64,000 bases of DNA from Algoriphagus antarcticus (GTDB lineage: Bacteria; Bacteroidota; Bacteroidia; Cytophagales; Cyclobacteriaceae). Positions within the stretch are counted from its first letter, which is position 1. Each line of letters begins with the position of its first letter. A model generated the notes under the pieces. That model saw only the letters and a list, made by a program, of their open reading frames with translations, ran no database searches and had not been told where the DNA came from. The DNA lies in the NCBI RefSeq assembly GCF_002150685.1, contig NZ_MSSW01000032.1:1-64000 (forward strand), given 5' to 3'. This document shows, piece by piece, positions 42,519-51,613 of this stretch. The position numbers were made by a program, and so were the translations under genes.

Positions 42519-43424
42519 ATGAAAATTGCAATACTTTCCAGGAATCCATATTTATATTCTACCAGGAGGCTTTTTGAAGCGATTCAGAAAGCCGGGCATG
42601 AAGCGATAATAGTAAATCACAGTATTTGTGATCTGATAATCGAGCAAGAAGGGCCTTCGATTATTTATAAAGGCGAAAAACTTACAGATGTAGATGCGAT
42701 TATTCCTAGAATCGGAGCGTCAGTTACATTTTACGGTACAGCTGTAGTTCGTCAGTTTGAGTTGATGGGTGCTTTTTCAGCGGTTCATTCTCAGGCTATC
42801 GTGCGGAGCAGAGACAAACTGAGAAGCTTGCAAATCTTATCCAGTGCTGGATTGGGAATGCCCAAAACCGCTTTTACCAACTTTTCCAAAGGCGGAGAAA
42901 AGCAAATTATTGAGCATGTAGGCGGAGCGCCTTTGATAATAAAATTACTTGAAGGAACTCAGGGCCTTGGAGTCGTTTTGGCTGAAACTCGAAAAGCCAG
43001 TCAATCTGTGATTGAAGCTTTTCACGGGCTGAAGGCGAGAATTATTATTCAGGAATTTATCAAGGAAGCCAAAGGCGCTGATATACGCGCTTTCATAGTG
43101 AATGGAAAAGTGGTAGGAGCCATGAAGCGCCAAGGTGCAGAGGGCGAATTCCGATCCAATCTTCACCGTGGAGGAAAAGCTACAATTATCAAATTGAGTC
43201 GGGCTGAAAAGCAAGCTGCTCTAGGTGCGGCAAAAGCACTTGGACTGGATGTAGCTGGTGTAGATATGCTTCAGTCCGCGAGAGGGCCATTGATTTTGGA
43301 AGTGAATAGCTCGCCAGGACTGGAAGGCATAGAGAAAGCTACCGGGATAGATGTCGCTGGCGCGATCATAAAGTTTATAGAAGATGGGATGAACAAACGC
43401 CCATTAAATATTTCAAGTCAATGA
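42519..43424 (+). CDS. rimK: Ribosomal protein S6 glutamate ligase RimK
   Basis: A 301-residue ATP-grasp ligase with the RimK signature segments [34 protein letters not shown], the ATP loop [11 protein letters not shown] and the metal-binding [16 protein letters not shown]. It adds glutamates to the C terminus of ribosomal protein S6 or to related acceptors. Length matches the E. coli enzyme (about 300). hemC starts within its stop codon (4-base overlap). Confidence 0.95.
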   Translation: MKIAILSRNPYLYSTRRLFEAIQKAGHEAIIVNHSICDLIIEQEGPSIIYKGEKLTDVDAIIPRIGASVTFYGTAVVRQFELMGAFSAVHSQAIVRSRDKLRSLQILSSAGLGMPKTAFTNFSKGGEKQIIEHVGGAPLIIKLLEGTQGLGVVLAETRKASQSVIEAFHGLKARIIIQEFIKEAKGADIRAFIVNGKVVGAMKRQGAEGEFRSNLHRGGKATIIKLSRAEKQAALGAAKALGLDVAGVDMLQSARGPLILEVNSSPGLEGIEKATGIDVAGAIIKFIEDGMNKRPLNISSQ

Positions 43425-44350
43425 GTCAGTTAGTGAAAATAGGTACTCGCGGAAGCAAATTAGCGCTTTGGCAGGCTTATCATGTGGAGGGACTTTTGCA
43501 AAAAGCAGGGCTGAGTACAGAGATTGTGATCATAGATACCAAAGGAGATCAAATCCTTGACGTCTCCATAGCCAAGATTGGAAGCAAAGGTGTTTTTACG
43601 CAGGAGTTGGAAGATCAATTGCTGGATGGACGAATTGATATTGCTGTCCACAGTGCAAAGGACTTGCAGTCCAATTTGCCAGAAGGCTTTGAAATTATTG
43701 CCTTTACCGAGCGAGAAAAGGAAAATGATGTGCTTGTTTCTCATGATACATCTATTTCTCTGAAGAACAACATTGTTTTAGGCACTTCATCTACGCGTCG
43801 GGTTTCTACATTGAAGCATTTTTATCCACATGTGAAAACAGTGGACGTTCGTGGAAATCTGCAAACTCGAATTCGAAAGATGGAAGAAGGTCTTTGTGAT
43901 GGGTTATTGCTTGCATACGCAGGTGCGCATCGCATGGAGTATGATCATATGATCGTGGAGGAATTGGATTTGAATGAATTCACGCCGGCAGTTGGGCAGG
44001 GTTCTGTGGCCGTCGAAGCGGCAAAAAAATTGGATTTGGAATTAAAGATTAAAATCACATCAGCTTGTAATAACCTGGAGACTTCGTTGAGACTACGTGC
44101 TGAGCGAGCTTATTTGAGAGTATTGGAAGGTGGGTGTAGCATTCCTGTTTTTGCGCTAGCAAATCTCACAGGGGACCAGCTTAGTCTAAAAGGCGGAATT
44201 GTGAGCTTGGATGGCAAAGAACGGATTTCCATTCTGGTAGAAGGAAATGCTGATCAGCCCGAAAAACTGGGACAGGAGCTTGCTGCCAAAGTTTTTGCCG
44301 CAGGCGGAAAAGTGATATTAGATCAAATCAAATTAACGCTGAATAAATGA
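43421..44350 (+). CDS. hemC: Hydroxymethylbilane synthase
   Basis: A 309-residue porphobilinogen deaminase. It shows [18 protein letters not shown], the [17 protein letters not shown] segment, [16 protein letters not shown] with the catalytic region, and the dipyrromethane-attachment loop LEGGCSIPV with its Cys. It polymerises four porphobilinogen units. It overlaps rimK and the next gene by 4 bases each, so it sits in a tight operon unrelated to other haem genes. Confidence 0.97.
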   Translation: MSQLVKIGTRGSKLALWQAYHVEGLLQKAGLSTEIVIIDTKGDQILDVSIAKIGSKGVFTQELEDQLLDGRIDIAVHSAKDLQSNLPEGFEIIAFTEREKENDVLVSHDTSISLKNNIVLGTSSTRRVSTLKHFYPHVKTVDVRGNLQTRIRKMEEGLCDGLLLAYAGAHRMEYDHMIVEELDLNEFTPAVGQGSVAVEAAKKLDLELKIKITSACNNLETSLRLRAERAYLRVLEGGCSIPVFALANLTGDQLSLKGGIVSLDGKERISILVEGNADQPEKLGQELAAKVFAAGGKVILDQIKLTLNK

Positions 44351-45192
44351 GATTTCTAAGAACCTTACTTTTGGTCTTCCTGTGCGCCAGCTCATTTGCC
44401 TGTGCTGGGGAGAAAGATTATGTGATTACAATAGAGACCAGTCACGGGAATATTGTGGCTGTGCTCTTTGACGATACGCCAGAGCACAAATCCAATTTCA
44501 TCAAATTGGCAGAAGCAGGGAGATTTGATTCCACCGAATTCCAGCGTGTGATGAAAGATTTCATGATTCAGGGTGGGGACGTTTTCACTAAAGAGGATCT
44601 TCCACCGCAAGAGTGGCCAACTTTACCTGCGGAAATTAGACCGAACCACTTTCACAGAAAAGGCATGATAGCAGCTGCCCGCCAAGGGGATGGCATCAAT
44701 CCTGAGCGGAGATCCAACGGATCGCAATTTTATATTGTGATAGGGAAGGTCTACGATGAGCTTGAATTGACTACGGATATGAAGGCACTTCAAACGGCCT
44801 TTATGAAATATATGGAGTTGGGAAGTCAGGCAGAAGTGAAGAATACCTATATCCGCCTATACAATGAGCAAAAGTATGATAGCTTGACTACGCTGCTTCT
44901 TTCAAAGCGGGAAGAACTGGAGTCTTCGCTAAATACTAATTTGACCAAGGACTTCACCAAAGAACAACTAGAAGCTTACACGACCGTAGGCGGGGTGCCT
45001 CATTTGGACAAGGAGTATACGGTTTTTGGAGAAGTGATCCAAGGTTTGGAAGTGGCGGATGAGATATCCAATGTTCCTACTGGCAATAGAGACACGCCTA
45101 ATGAGCCTGTATTTATGAATGTGAAAGTGGAGAAAATGTCCCGAAAGAAAATCGAAAAAGAATATGGCTACAGCTACTCAGATGAAAAGTAA
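44347..45192 (+). CDS. Cyclophilin-type peptidyl-prolyl isomerase lipoprotein
   Basis: A 281-residue lipoprotein (lipobox near SFAC, Cys19) with a cyclophilin domain: the FIKLAEAGRFDSTEFQRVMK segment, MIQGGD, RSNGSQFYIVIG and EYTVFGEVIQGLEVAD. Between about residues 140 and 210 there is a helical insertion, as in the Bacteroidota secreted PPIases. It folds proteins in the periplasm. It overlaps hemC by 4 bases and the next gene by 11. Confidence 0.92.
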   Translation: MRFLRTLLLVFLCASSFACAGEKDYVITIETSHGNIVAVLFDDTPEHKSNFIKLAEAGRFDSTEFQRVMKDFMIQGGDVFTKEDLPPQEWPTLPAEIRPNHFHRKGMIAAARQGDGINPERRSNGSQFYIVIGKVYDELELTTDMKALQTAFMKYMELGSQAEVKNTYIRLYNEQKYDSLTTLLLSKREELESSLNTNLTKDFTKEQLEAYTTVGGVPHLDKEYTVFGEVIQGLEVADEISNVPTGNRDTPNEPVFMNVKVEKMSRKKIEKEYGYSYSDEK

Positions 45193-46099
45193 GAAAAAAA
45201 TATTTATCACTGGTGCCAATGGTTTGCTGGGGCAAAAACTTGTTGCCCAATTGGTCGAAAAAGGAGATTTTCAGATAGTTGCCAGCGGAAAAGGAGAATG
45301 CAGATTGCCGGGTGACGGATTCGAATATGTGCCTCTGGATATCACCAATGCGGCAGAAGTAGAAAAATCTTTGGCTAGTATCCATCCGGATATCATCATC
45401 CATGGTGGAGCTATGACTAATGTCGATCAATGTGAGCTGAATCAGGAGGATTGCTACGATTCAAATGTCAACGCCACAGCTTATTTGATCAAAGCAGCTG
45501 AGGCATGCGAATCACATTTCATTTTTTTGTCCACCGACTTTATTTTCTCAGGAGAAGAAGGCCCTCTGGATGAAAATGCAGAAGCTGCCCCTGTCAATTA
45601 TTACGGTGAAACCAAGCTCGAAGCTGAGCAGTTGGTAATGGGTTCTAAGACTAAATGGGCAATTGCACGAACAGTATTGGTTTTTGGGATAGCCCATGAT
45701 ATGAGCCGAACGAATATCGTTCTATGGGTGAAATCATCTCTGGAAGCCGGGAAAGAAATTCAAGTAGTAGATGATCAGTTCCGTACGCCTACGCTCGCTG
45801 AGGATTTGGCAGCAGGTTGTATATTGATAGCCGAGAAAGGAGCAGAGGGGATTTTTAATATTTCTGGGCCAGACTATTTGAGTGCTTATGAAATGGCAAA
45901 CATCACCGCCGATTTTTTTGGGCTAAACAAAGAATTAATCAAGCGTGCTGACTCCAGCACTTTCTCTCAGCCAGCAAAAAGACCCTTAATAACTGGTTTT
46001 GTGATCAACAAGGCTCGAGAACAGCTTGGTTTTGAGCCGAAAACTTTCCGAGCGGCAATTGGTATTTTAGCAAAACAAATTATCTTAGCCCGCTCTTAA
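45182..46099 (+). CDS. NAD(P)-dependent epimerase/reductase, dTDP-4-dehydrorhamnose reductase-like
   Basis: A 305-residue extended SDR. The Rossmann loop is ITGANGLLGQKLV, the TMxD-like site STDFIFSGEEGPLDENA is present, and the YxxxK pair is Y-GETK in NYYGETKLEAEQ. It resembles RfbD, which reduces dTDP-4-dehydrorhamnose, but sits away from other rhamnose genes, so another sugar is possible. I chose the ATG at 45182; one at 45164 adds 6 residues. It overlaps the PPIase gene by 11 bases. Confidence 0.88.
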   Translation: MKSKKKIFITGANGLLGQKLVAQLVEKGDFQIVASGKGECRLPGDGFEYVPLDITNAAEVEKSLASIHPDIIIHGGAMTNVDQCELNQEDCYDSNVNATAYLIKAAEACESHFIFLSTDFIFSGEEGPLDENAEAAPVNYYGETKLEAEQLVMGSKTKWAIARTVLVFGIAHDMSRTNIVLWVKSSLEAGKEIQVVDDQFRTPTLAEDLAAGCILIAEKGAEGIFNISGPDYLSAYEMANITADFFGLNKELIKRADSSTFSQPAKRPLITGFVINKAREQLGFEPKTFRAAIGILAKQIILARS

Positions 46100-46140
46100 A
46101 AAGTAGTTTATAAACCCTTAGCTTAACTTTAGAATAATTT

Positions 46141-47526
46141 ATGGCAGTTAGCAACGATACCGAAGAAAGAGGCGAATTTGGTTCTAGTCTGGGATTCATC
46201 ATGGCCGCAGCTGGATCTGCCGTAGGTCTTGGGAATATATGGAGATTCCCATATTTAGTTGGTCAGAATGGAGGCGGTGCGTTCGTATTTGTCTATATAG
46301 TTTGTGTAGTACTTATCGCATTACCATTATTATTAAATGAAATTGCCCTAGGTAGAAAATCAGGTAAAAACCCGATTGGAGCGATCCGAGATACAGGGGG
46401 GAATAAGTTCTGGCAGCTTGCTGGTGTACTTTGTGTGCTAGTTTGTTTCTTCGTTTTTAGCTACTATTCAGTGATTGCAGGGTGGACAGTAGGATATATT
46501 ATTACTGAAATAATCAACGTCCCGGTAGATTTTGCAGAGTTTGTGCAGACACCATTGTATGTTATTCCTCTGACGTTCTTATTTATTTTGATGACCATAC
46601 TGATTGTCTTGGGTGGAGTATCTGGAGGTATCGAGAAGGCATCAAAATTTCTGATGCCTGTATTGTTTATCATCATTATTTTCATTGCCGGTAGAGCTGT
46701 AACGCTAGAAGGGGCAGGCGCTGGAATAGAATATTATTTGAAGCCAGATTTCTCCAAAATCAATGGAGCAGTAGTGCTTCAGGCACTTGGTCAAGCCTTC
46801 TTTTCTATGTCTGTAGGTTGGGGTTTGATGATCACTTTTGGGTCTTATTTGCCTAAAAAATCAAACATTGGACAATCTGCGGGATGGATTGCTGGGATGG
46901 ATACTTCAGTCGCTTTACTAGGTGGATTGATGGTGTTTCCTGCCCTATTTGCTTTGCTTCCGGGCAAGGATCCTGCAGCTGGGCCAGCCTTGGTTTTTGA
47001 TGTATTACCAAAAGTTTTTGCGGCGATGCCAGGTGGTCATATAGTAGGAGCTCTTTTCTTTATACTTCTGATGGTTGCGGCGTTGACCTCCACTATTTCC
47101 ATGCTTGAAGTACCGGTAGCTTATATGATCGATGATAGAAAGTGGGGGAGAAAACGCGCTACATGGACAATTGGTCTGGCTGCAATGGTACTTTCTGTTC
47201 CCTCCGCTTTATCTCAGATTCCCGGTACCTTCTTTGCCAATTTACATATCAATTTCTTTGGAAATAAGCTCGAAGGGTTCTTCGGGATAATGGACTTTGT
47301 ATTTGGTACGTTTGCCGTGATTGTCATTTGTTTGATGCTTGCACTTTATACGGGTTGGGCTTCCAAGATCTCAGATTATGCAGATGAACTCAAACTAGGA
47401 GCACCAGGTTTTAAGGGGCCTGTCAGGGTAGGTTGGATTTTCTTTGTAAAATGGATTTGTCCAATCGTGATTATTTTGCTAATTCTTAATTTGGTGGGTG
47501 TGTTTGGTACTGCCCAAGCTGCTTAA
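46141..47526 (+). CDS. Sodium-dependent transporter, NSS family
   Basis: A 461-residue symporter of about 12 helices with the NSS signature near the start: GSSLGFIMAAAGSAVGLGNI and WRFPYLVGQNGGGAFVFVYI. The GFIFF-like C-terminal half holds PALFALLPG and further helices. Substrates are usually amino acids or organic osmolytes. It carries no signal peptide. It is 41 bases after the SDR gene, so co-transcription is possible. Confidence 0.93.
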   Translation: MAVSNDTEERGEFGSSLGFIMAAAGSAVGLGNIWRFPYLVGQNGGGAFVFVYIVCVVLIALPLLLNEIALGRKSGKNPIGAIRDTGGNKFWQLAGVLCVLVCFFVFSYYSVIAGWTVGYIITEIINVPVDFAEFVQTPLYVIPLTFLFILMTILIVLGGVSGGIEKASKFLMPVLFIIIIFIAGRAVTLEGAGAGIEYYLKPDFSKINGAVVLQALGQAFFSMSVGWGLMITFGSYLPKKSNIGQSAGWIAGMDTSVALLGGLMVFPALFALLPGKDPAAGPALVFDVLPKVFAAMPGGHIVGALFFILLMVAALTSTISMLEVPVAYMIDDRKWGRKRATWTIGLAAMVLSVPSALSQIPGTFFANLHINFFGNKLEGFFGIMDFVFGTFAVIVICLMLALYTGWASKISDYADELKLGAPGFKGPVRVGWIFFVKWICPIVIILLILNLVGVFGTAQAA

Positions 47527-47568
47527 GAGTTACTTGGTTGTGAATGAATAGAAAAGGAAGTCTGTTTT

Positions 47569-47617
47569 AACCGCGGAGTTCACGCAGAGTACGCAGCTAT
47601 TTCAGTTTAGCAAATCG
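47569..47617 (+). repeat. Intergenic repeat, family C, copy 1
   Basis: A 49-base element starting AACCGCGGAGTTCACGCAG and continuing AGTACGCAGC. The second copy is 225 bases downstream with about 33 identical bases at the front. Confidence 0.85.
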
Positions 47618-47682
47618 ATTCTATAAAGATTTTCTTCCCAGCGGGGTGAGTATTCTCTCATACAAAGACCACGGCCAAGTTT

Positions 47683-47767
47683 ATGCGTTCCTTTAGGGAC
47701 AAACTATGGGTAGAAAGATAGAATGATCAGATAGTTTCGAGCCGTGCCTTTAGGTACGGCGCTATGA
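47683..47767 (+). repeat. Intergenic repeat, family A, copy 3
   Basis: It holds TCCTTTAGGGACAAACTATG and GCCGTGCCTTTAGGTACGGC, matching copies 1 and 2 near 33 kb. It lies between the two family C copies. Confidence 0.85.
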
Positions 47768-47793
47768 ATTTCCTCGGTATAATGTTTTTTGTA

Positions 47794-47843
47794 AACCGCG
47801 GAGTTCACGCAGAGTACGCAGCTATTCCAGGTTAGCAAAATCG
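47794..47843 (+). repeat. Intergenic repeat, family C, copy 2
   Basis: Second copy of the family C element in the same orientation as copy 1, with small differences after the first 33 bases. Confidence 0.85.
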
Positions 47844-48299
47844 CTTTAATATAGATTTGACCTCGTCGGACATGCTTCCCCTAGAAACGCTTCATCTATA
47901 GCCTGAGGTTTGAACCCTTTAAATAAGGTTTTCATTGTTTTTTATTTTGGCAGGATCAATGTCAAGCAAAGATATAACGCTTCGTCAAAAAGGTGTGATG
48001 CTATTTTTTGACTGATGGCTTATCAAGTGGAAGAGGGATTACAAATCCTATGATAGGGGTTTGAGATTGCAAATCTCGAACAGCTGGACAGCTGGGCACA
48101 GCTCAATTCCAACTTTTATAAATGGGATCTACCGTATGGATTAGGCCATCGTACTGTGGATTGGTTCCTTAGACTGATCACTTCTGACTTTTTACTTTCA
48201 CATTAAGCCTTCTATGTAGTTCCTAATTTTCCCTATTGGCAAAGGAATTGCTAATTTTTCTTAAAATCTGTCGTTACAAAGTTTACTAAACCAATAACC

Positions 48300-48890
48300 A
48301 TGAAAAAACTCATTTTATCTTTTGCTCTGTTGGCATTTGCGTTGACAAGTTACTCACAAGGTTTTTCTTTAGGTCCAAAAGTAGGGCTAAGCCAAACCGA
48401 ACTGGATCTCAAAAGTGATCAATTCAAAAACGGAGAATCCAAATACGGTTATCATGTGGGTATTTTTGCCCGCATAGACTTGGGCGGATTGTATCTTCAA
48501 CCTGAAGTTCTGTACACTCAGACCCAAGGGCAATTTACTTTTGATGGAGATGATCAGCCTATCAAGGAATATGATGCGGATTTCAATCGAGTGGACATCC
48601 CGGTGATGCTGGGTTTTAAGATGTTCAATTTTCTTAGGATTCAGGCTGGACCAATAGCGAGTATTAATGTGAACTCGGAGATCAGAGATGCTGCCGAAAC
48701 TGTGCAGGACGTTGACTTTAAGAGCGCAACTTTAGGCTATCAAGCTGGGCTGGGATTGGATATAGGCAATCTGATTATTGATGCTAAATACGAGAGCTCT
48801 TTGGATAAATTCTCTGGAAATGTCGGGAACTTCAAAACAGATCAGCGGATGAATCAGTGGATTCTTTCGGTAGGTTTTAGATTGTTCTAA
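48300..48890 (+). CDS. PorT-like outer-membrane beta-barrel protein
   Basis: A 196-residue protein with a signal peptide (cut near SYSQ, about residue 20) and eight or so strands: GFSLGPKVGLSQTEL, GYHVGIFARIDLGGLYLQPE and a final WILSVGFRLF with a terminal Phe. It fits the porin/PorT-family small barrel common in Bacteroidota. The PorT family takes part in gliding-type secretion in some relatives, but nothing else of that system is nearby. A strong terminator follows. Confidence 0.82.
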   Translation: MKKLILSFALLAFALTSYSQGFSLGPKVGLSQTELDLKSDQFKNGESKYGYHVGIFARIDLGGLYLQPEVLYTQTQGQFTFDGDDQPIKEYDADFNRVDIPVMLGFKMFNFLRIQAGPIASINVNSEIRDAAETVQDVDFKSATLGYQAGLGLDIGNLIIDAKYESSLDKFSGNVGNFKTDQRMNQWILSVGFRLF

Positions 48891-48907
48891 GCGATTTTAG
48901 GTAGTTT

Positions 48908-48944
48908 AAAAAAGCCCGATTGATGATTTCAGTCGGGCTTTTTT
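48908..48944 (+). terminator. Terminator of the PorT-like gene
   Basis: A stem of about 16 bp with one G-T wobble (arms 48908-48923 and 48929-48944) and flanking A and T runs. Confidence 0.88.
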
Positions 48945-49003
48945 ATGGGGTTTTTACCACGAAGGACACGGAGTTTTTCGCAGAGGGCGCAGGTCTTTTA
49001 CTT

Positions 49004-49027
49004 GTCCTGCTTCTCCAGAAGCAGGAC
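49004..49027. repeat. Palindromic intergenic repeat, family B, copy 2
   Basis: A perfect palindrome with 11-bp arms around CC; it matches the element at 21360-21383 with few differences. Confidence 0.75.
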
Positions 49028-49220
49028 TTAAAAGTGAGTTATTAGAATGTTTAGGTAGAAAAAATTGAATCACATAACAGTTTTATCCTACATATGAATT
49101 CTCATTGAACGCAGACCGGATTCTTTGTTTCCTTTATGACTTTATGCTGAAATTCCAATAGCTACGATTTTTCACCACAAAGTAACAAAGAGGACAAAGC
49201 TTAGTATTGGAAGTTTTAGT

Positions 49221-49246
49221 TATCCTGCTCTTCCAGAAACTGGACT
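49221..49246. repeat. Palindromic intergenic repeat, family B, degenerate copy 3
   Basis: A decayed version of the same palindrome, with several mismatches in the arms. Confidence 0.45.
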
Positions 49247-49301
49247 TGATCCATACTACTCTCACTTTGCGTAACGAATGTTTTTAGTAATGATATTACA
49301 T

Positions 49302-50477
49302 TTATTTAGCGACCAGTCTTGTTTTATAAATCACCGAGTAGTCTTTTTCAGCTTCAGAGAAATTAAGCGAAAACCAGATTTCGTCTTTGGAAATGTACTT
49401 GTTTAAATTCCCCAGAATTTCGGGTTTGGTAATCAGTTGACTTATTTCTTTTCCATCGAATAGCACAGTACCGCCCTCATTCAATTTTTCTGTTTCACCC
49501 CAAAGCTTGCTCATTTCTTCTCCTGCATTAGCATTGGCTTGGTTATATTGCTCGTCCGTCAAGCCAGAAAGGTAATCCACTAGAAAATGATGGTCTTACA
49601 TGGGAATTACTCGATTTATAGTTCCTACGAAGATATCTTTGATGTCAAATGAATCTGGTGTCTTGTCATCCTTGGGCTCATCCTCTCGAAATGTTGGGAA
49701 AGGAATGGTTTTCGTTGACGCCAATTTTTCAAGATCTGAAATGTGGTAAGCAAAGATTTTAGGCTCATTGCGAAAACTAAGGTAAAGTGTGTCTGCCCTT
49801 AGGCTAATATTGGTGTAAAAAGATAGTCCGGGATAAGCTTTTTCTTTGCTGTTAAATTTGGAAGTTGTAGGAAACGGAATTGCAGGAGAATATTTCTCAT
49901 TTTCAAGATTGAGGATTTCAATTTGCTGAGATTTTTCTTGGAATTCGATACCCAGTGAACCATATTCATCGGTGCCACGACCTGGAGTAGTGGTGTAAAT
50001 CTGATTTCCATTAACCATTAAATTATCTGCACCACCAATCAATAACTGTGGAGCACACTTGAAATCAAGATCATATTTTTTTTCAAGTTTACCGTCAATG
50101 TCATAACTGTAAATACCTCCTGTGGTGGGAATCAGAAACTCTCGGTCGTTGAGGAATTTGGCTTTTCCCAACGGGTTTTCATTATACTCATTTGGCCCCG
50201 CGCCTCTTAATTTGTATTGATTGAGAAGTTCTCCGGACTCGTTACTTAGCAGAAATGTATTGGTATTGCCATCTTGAAGTAAAAAAGTATTTCCATCAGG
50301 ACTGATGTCCATCAAGGCTAAATTCCCGAGGTAGTCCACCACGAGCGAATCATAGATTTCGAATTCAAAGCTCTGCTCAGCAATAGGAGTGGCGGCTTTG
50401 GTTTCTTCTTTCTCACCTGAGCAGGCTAGGATGCTGAGCGTAAAGGTGAAAAAGAATAGGCGAGTTATATATCTCAT
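49302..50477 (-). pseudogene. Beta-propeller-like lipoprotein, interrupted by one in-frame stop
   Basis: This is the fourth member of the tandem lipoprotein array. The frame from the ATG at 50477 has a lipobox (SILAC) and runs to a TAA at 49596-49598, then continues in the same frame (DHHFLVDYLSGLTDEQYNQA) to a normal end, YKTRLVAK, at 49302. The full length, 391 codons plus the stop, equals the paralogues (379-395 residues). The stop aligns with Gly or Glu of the paralogues and could arise from GAA by one change. It is either a recent pseudogene or a sequencing error; readthrough is less likely. Confidence 0.8.
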
Positions 50478-51613
50478 TTTTGAACAAGTTTCAGTTTATA
50501 ATAGGTCACTAGGTCCGGTTCTTCATCGAGAATGTAAGTGTTCTGCATTGCCCAGAGATTTCCCTCTGAGTCAACTCGGGATGGCCTAAACTTATCATAG
50601 GTAGCTCGGGGAGCTGAACTATGACCAGCATCATCCAACACTAGCCATTTCTCAGGATTGAGCTTTCCAAACACCTTAACAAGAGAATCTATTTCCAACG
50701 TCATATCGGGCATGTTTTCGAGTTTGATACCTGAGTAGTAGATGACGAGATTTAGATCGCCAACTTTGAAATAGGATTGGATCATACCTTCTCTGCCGCT
50801 AGGTGTCTCGTAATCTATTTTCCCCTTCATGGGATAGCCTTCCTTCATAATGAAATCATCAAAAGGGATTCTGGTAGCAGTAAATGAATCAGGTTGGTCT
50901 AGATTATAGGTGTAAAGTAAGCTGTCTCGCTTATGTACAAATGAGACTTCATTTCCATTGACTTGATAGATAGGAGCGATGAAGTCAAAAGCCTTTCCAG
51001 ATAGAAAGCGACTTTTGGGATGAAATGGTAAGACCGGCGTGAATGTGCCGCTATCCAAATCTATGAGATCAAAGGTGTTGTACTCGCTGTAATATTCGGG
51101 TTGATTGGAAGAAGCTTCTGTCTGTGCTCCACCTGTGAAGGCAACTAGCTTAGCCTTTCCATTTTGAATGGCAGGCTGCAAATGGTCAAAACTTAAATAA
51201 AACATTCCAGAACTCGGGTAGCCTAACTTGAATCCGTGTTGGAAATTGAAATCAAGATCATAAATAGCAAACCGCGTCCTTCCCATGATCACGATCTGGT
51301 CTCCGACAAATGTTCCTGAGCCTGTTTTGCTTCCAAACGCTGTAGGTGAATCTCCAGGCTCTTCAAATGTGCTAATTATTTCTCCAGATTGATTGGTGAG
51401 AAATAGCCTGTTGTCATCTCCTGATGAAAATAAAAAAAGCTCTTTTTCTTCGTGTATATCCAATAAAGCGAGTGAGCCTAAGTGATCCACTTGTAAAGAA
51501 TCCACAATTACAAACTCGTAATCAGGAAGGTGGACTGCGTCTGAATTTTTTTCAGACGAACAGGAGAAGAATACAATACAAATTGCGCCTGGAAGTGCTG
51601 AAATAGCTTTCAT
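50474..51613 (-). CDS. Beta-propeller-like lipoprotein, array member 3
   Basis: A 379-residue lipoprotein (lipobox VFFSC at about 14-18). The mature part begins with a conserved DSLQVDHLGSLALLDIHEE, followed by repeated strand pairs with internal WDxGS-like turns, and ends YKLKLVQK like its paralogues. The repeating beta pattern suggests a six-bladed propeller; I cannot name the family with certainty (DUF4221 or BF3164-like relatives are possible). It overlaps members 2 and 4 by 4 bases. Surface binding of an unknown ligand is the likely role. Confidence 0.75.
   Translation of the reverse strand: MKAISALPGAICIVFFSCSSEKNSDAVHLPDYEFVIVDSLQVDHLGSLALLDIHEEKELFLFSSGDDNRLFLTNQSGEIISTFEEPGDSPTAFGSKTGSGTFVGDQIVIMGRTRFAIYDLDFNFQHGFKLGYPSSGMFYLSFDHLQPAIQNGKAKLVAFTGGAQTEASSNQPEYYSEYNTFDLIDLDSGTFTPVLPFHPKSRFLSGKAFDFIAPIYQVNGNEVSFVHKRDSLLYTYNLDQPDSFTATRIPFDDFIMKEGYPMKGKIDYETPSGREGMIQSYFKVGDLNLVIYYSGIKLENMPDMTLEIDSLVKVFGKLNPEKWLVLDDAGHSSAPRATYDKFRPSRVDSEGNLWAMQNTYILDEEPDLVTYYKLKLVQK

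Larger units (their letters stand above)
47527..48299. other. Repeat-rich spacer
   Basis: This 773-base region has no convincing gene. It holds two direct copies of family C (47569-47617 and 47794-47843), with family A copy 3 between them, then a stretch around 48040-48110 with paired GGGATTACAAATCC-type half-sites. A 29-codon reading frame on the minus strand (47846-47935) is too short to support. It is a typical spacer with accumulated repeat elements. Confidence 0.6.
48945..49301. other. Repeat-bearing spacer
   Basis: No gene is visible. It contains a degraded element like CCACGAAGGACACGGAG (near 48958) and family B copies 2 and 3, with AT-rich filler between. Confidence 0.55.

Noticed and set aside
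47846-47935. A 29-residue minus-strand frame beginning MKTLFKGFKPQAIDEAFLG
   Set aside because: It is too short and stops in a repeat; it may be the start of a lost gene but cannot be supported.
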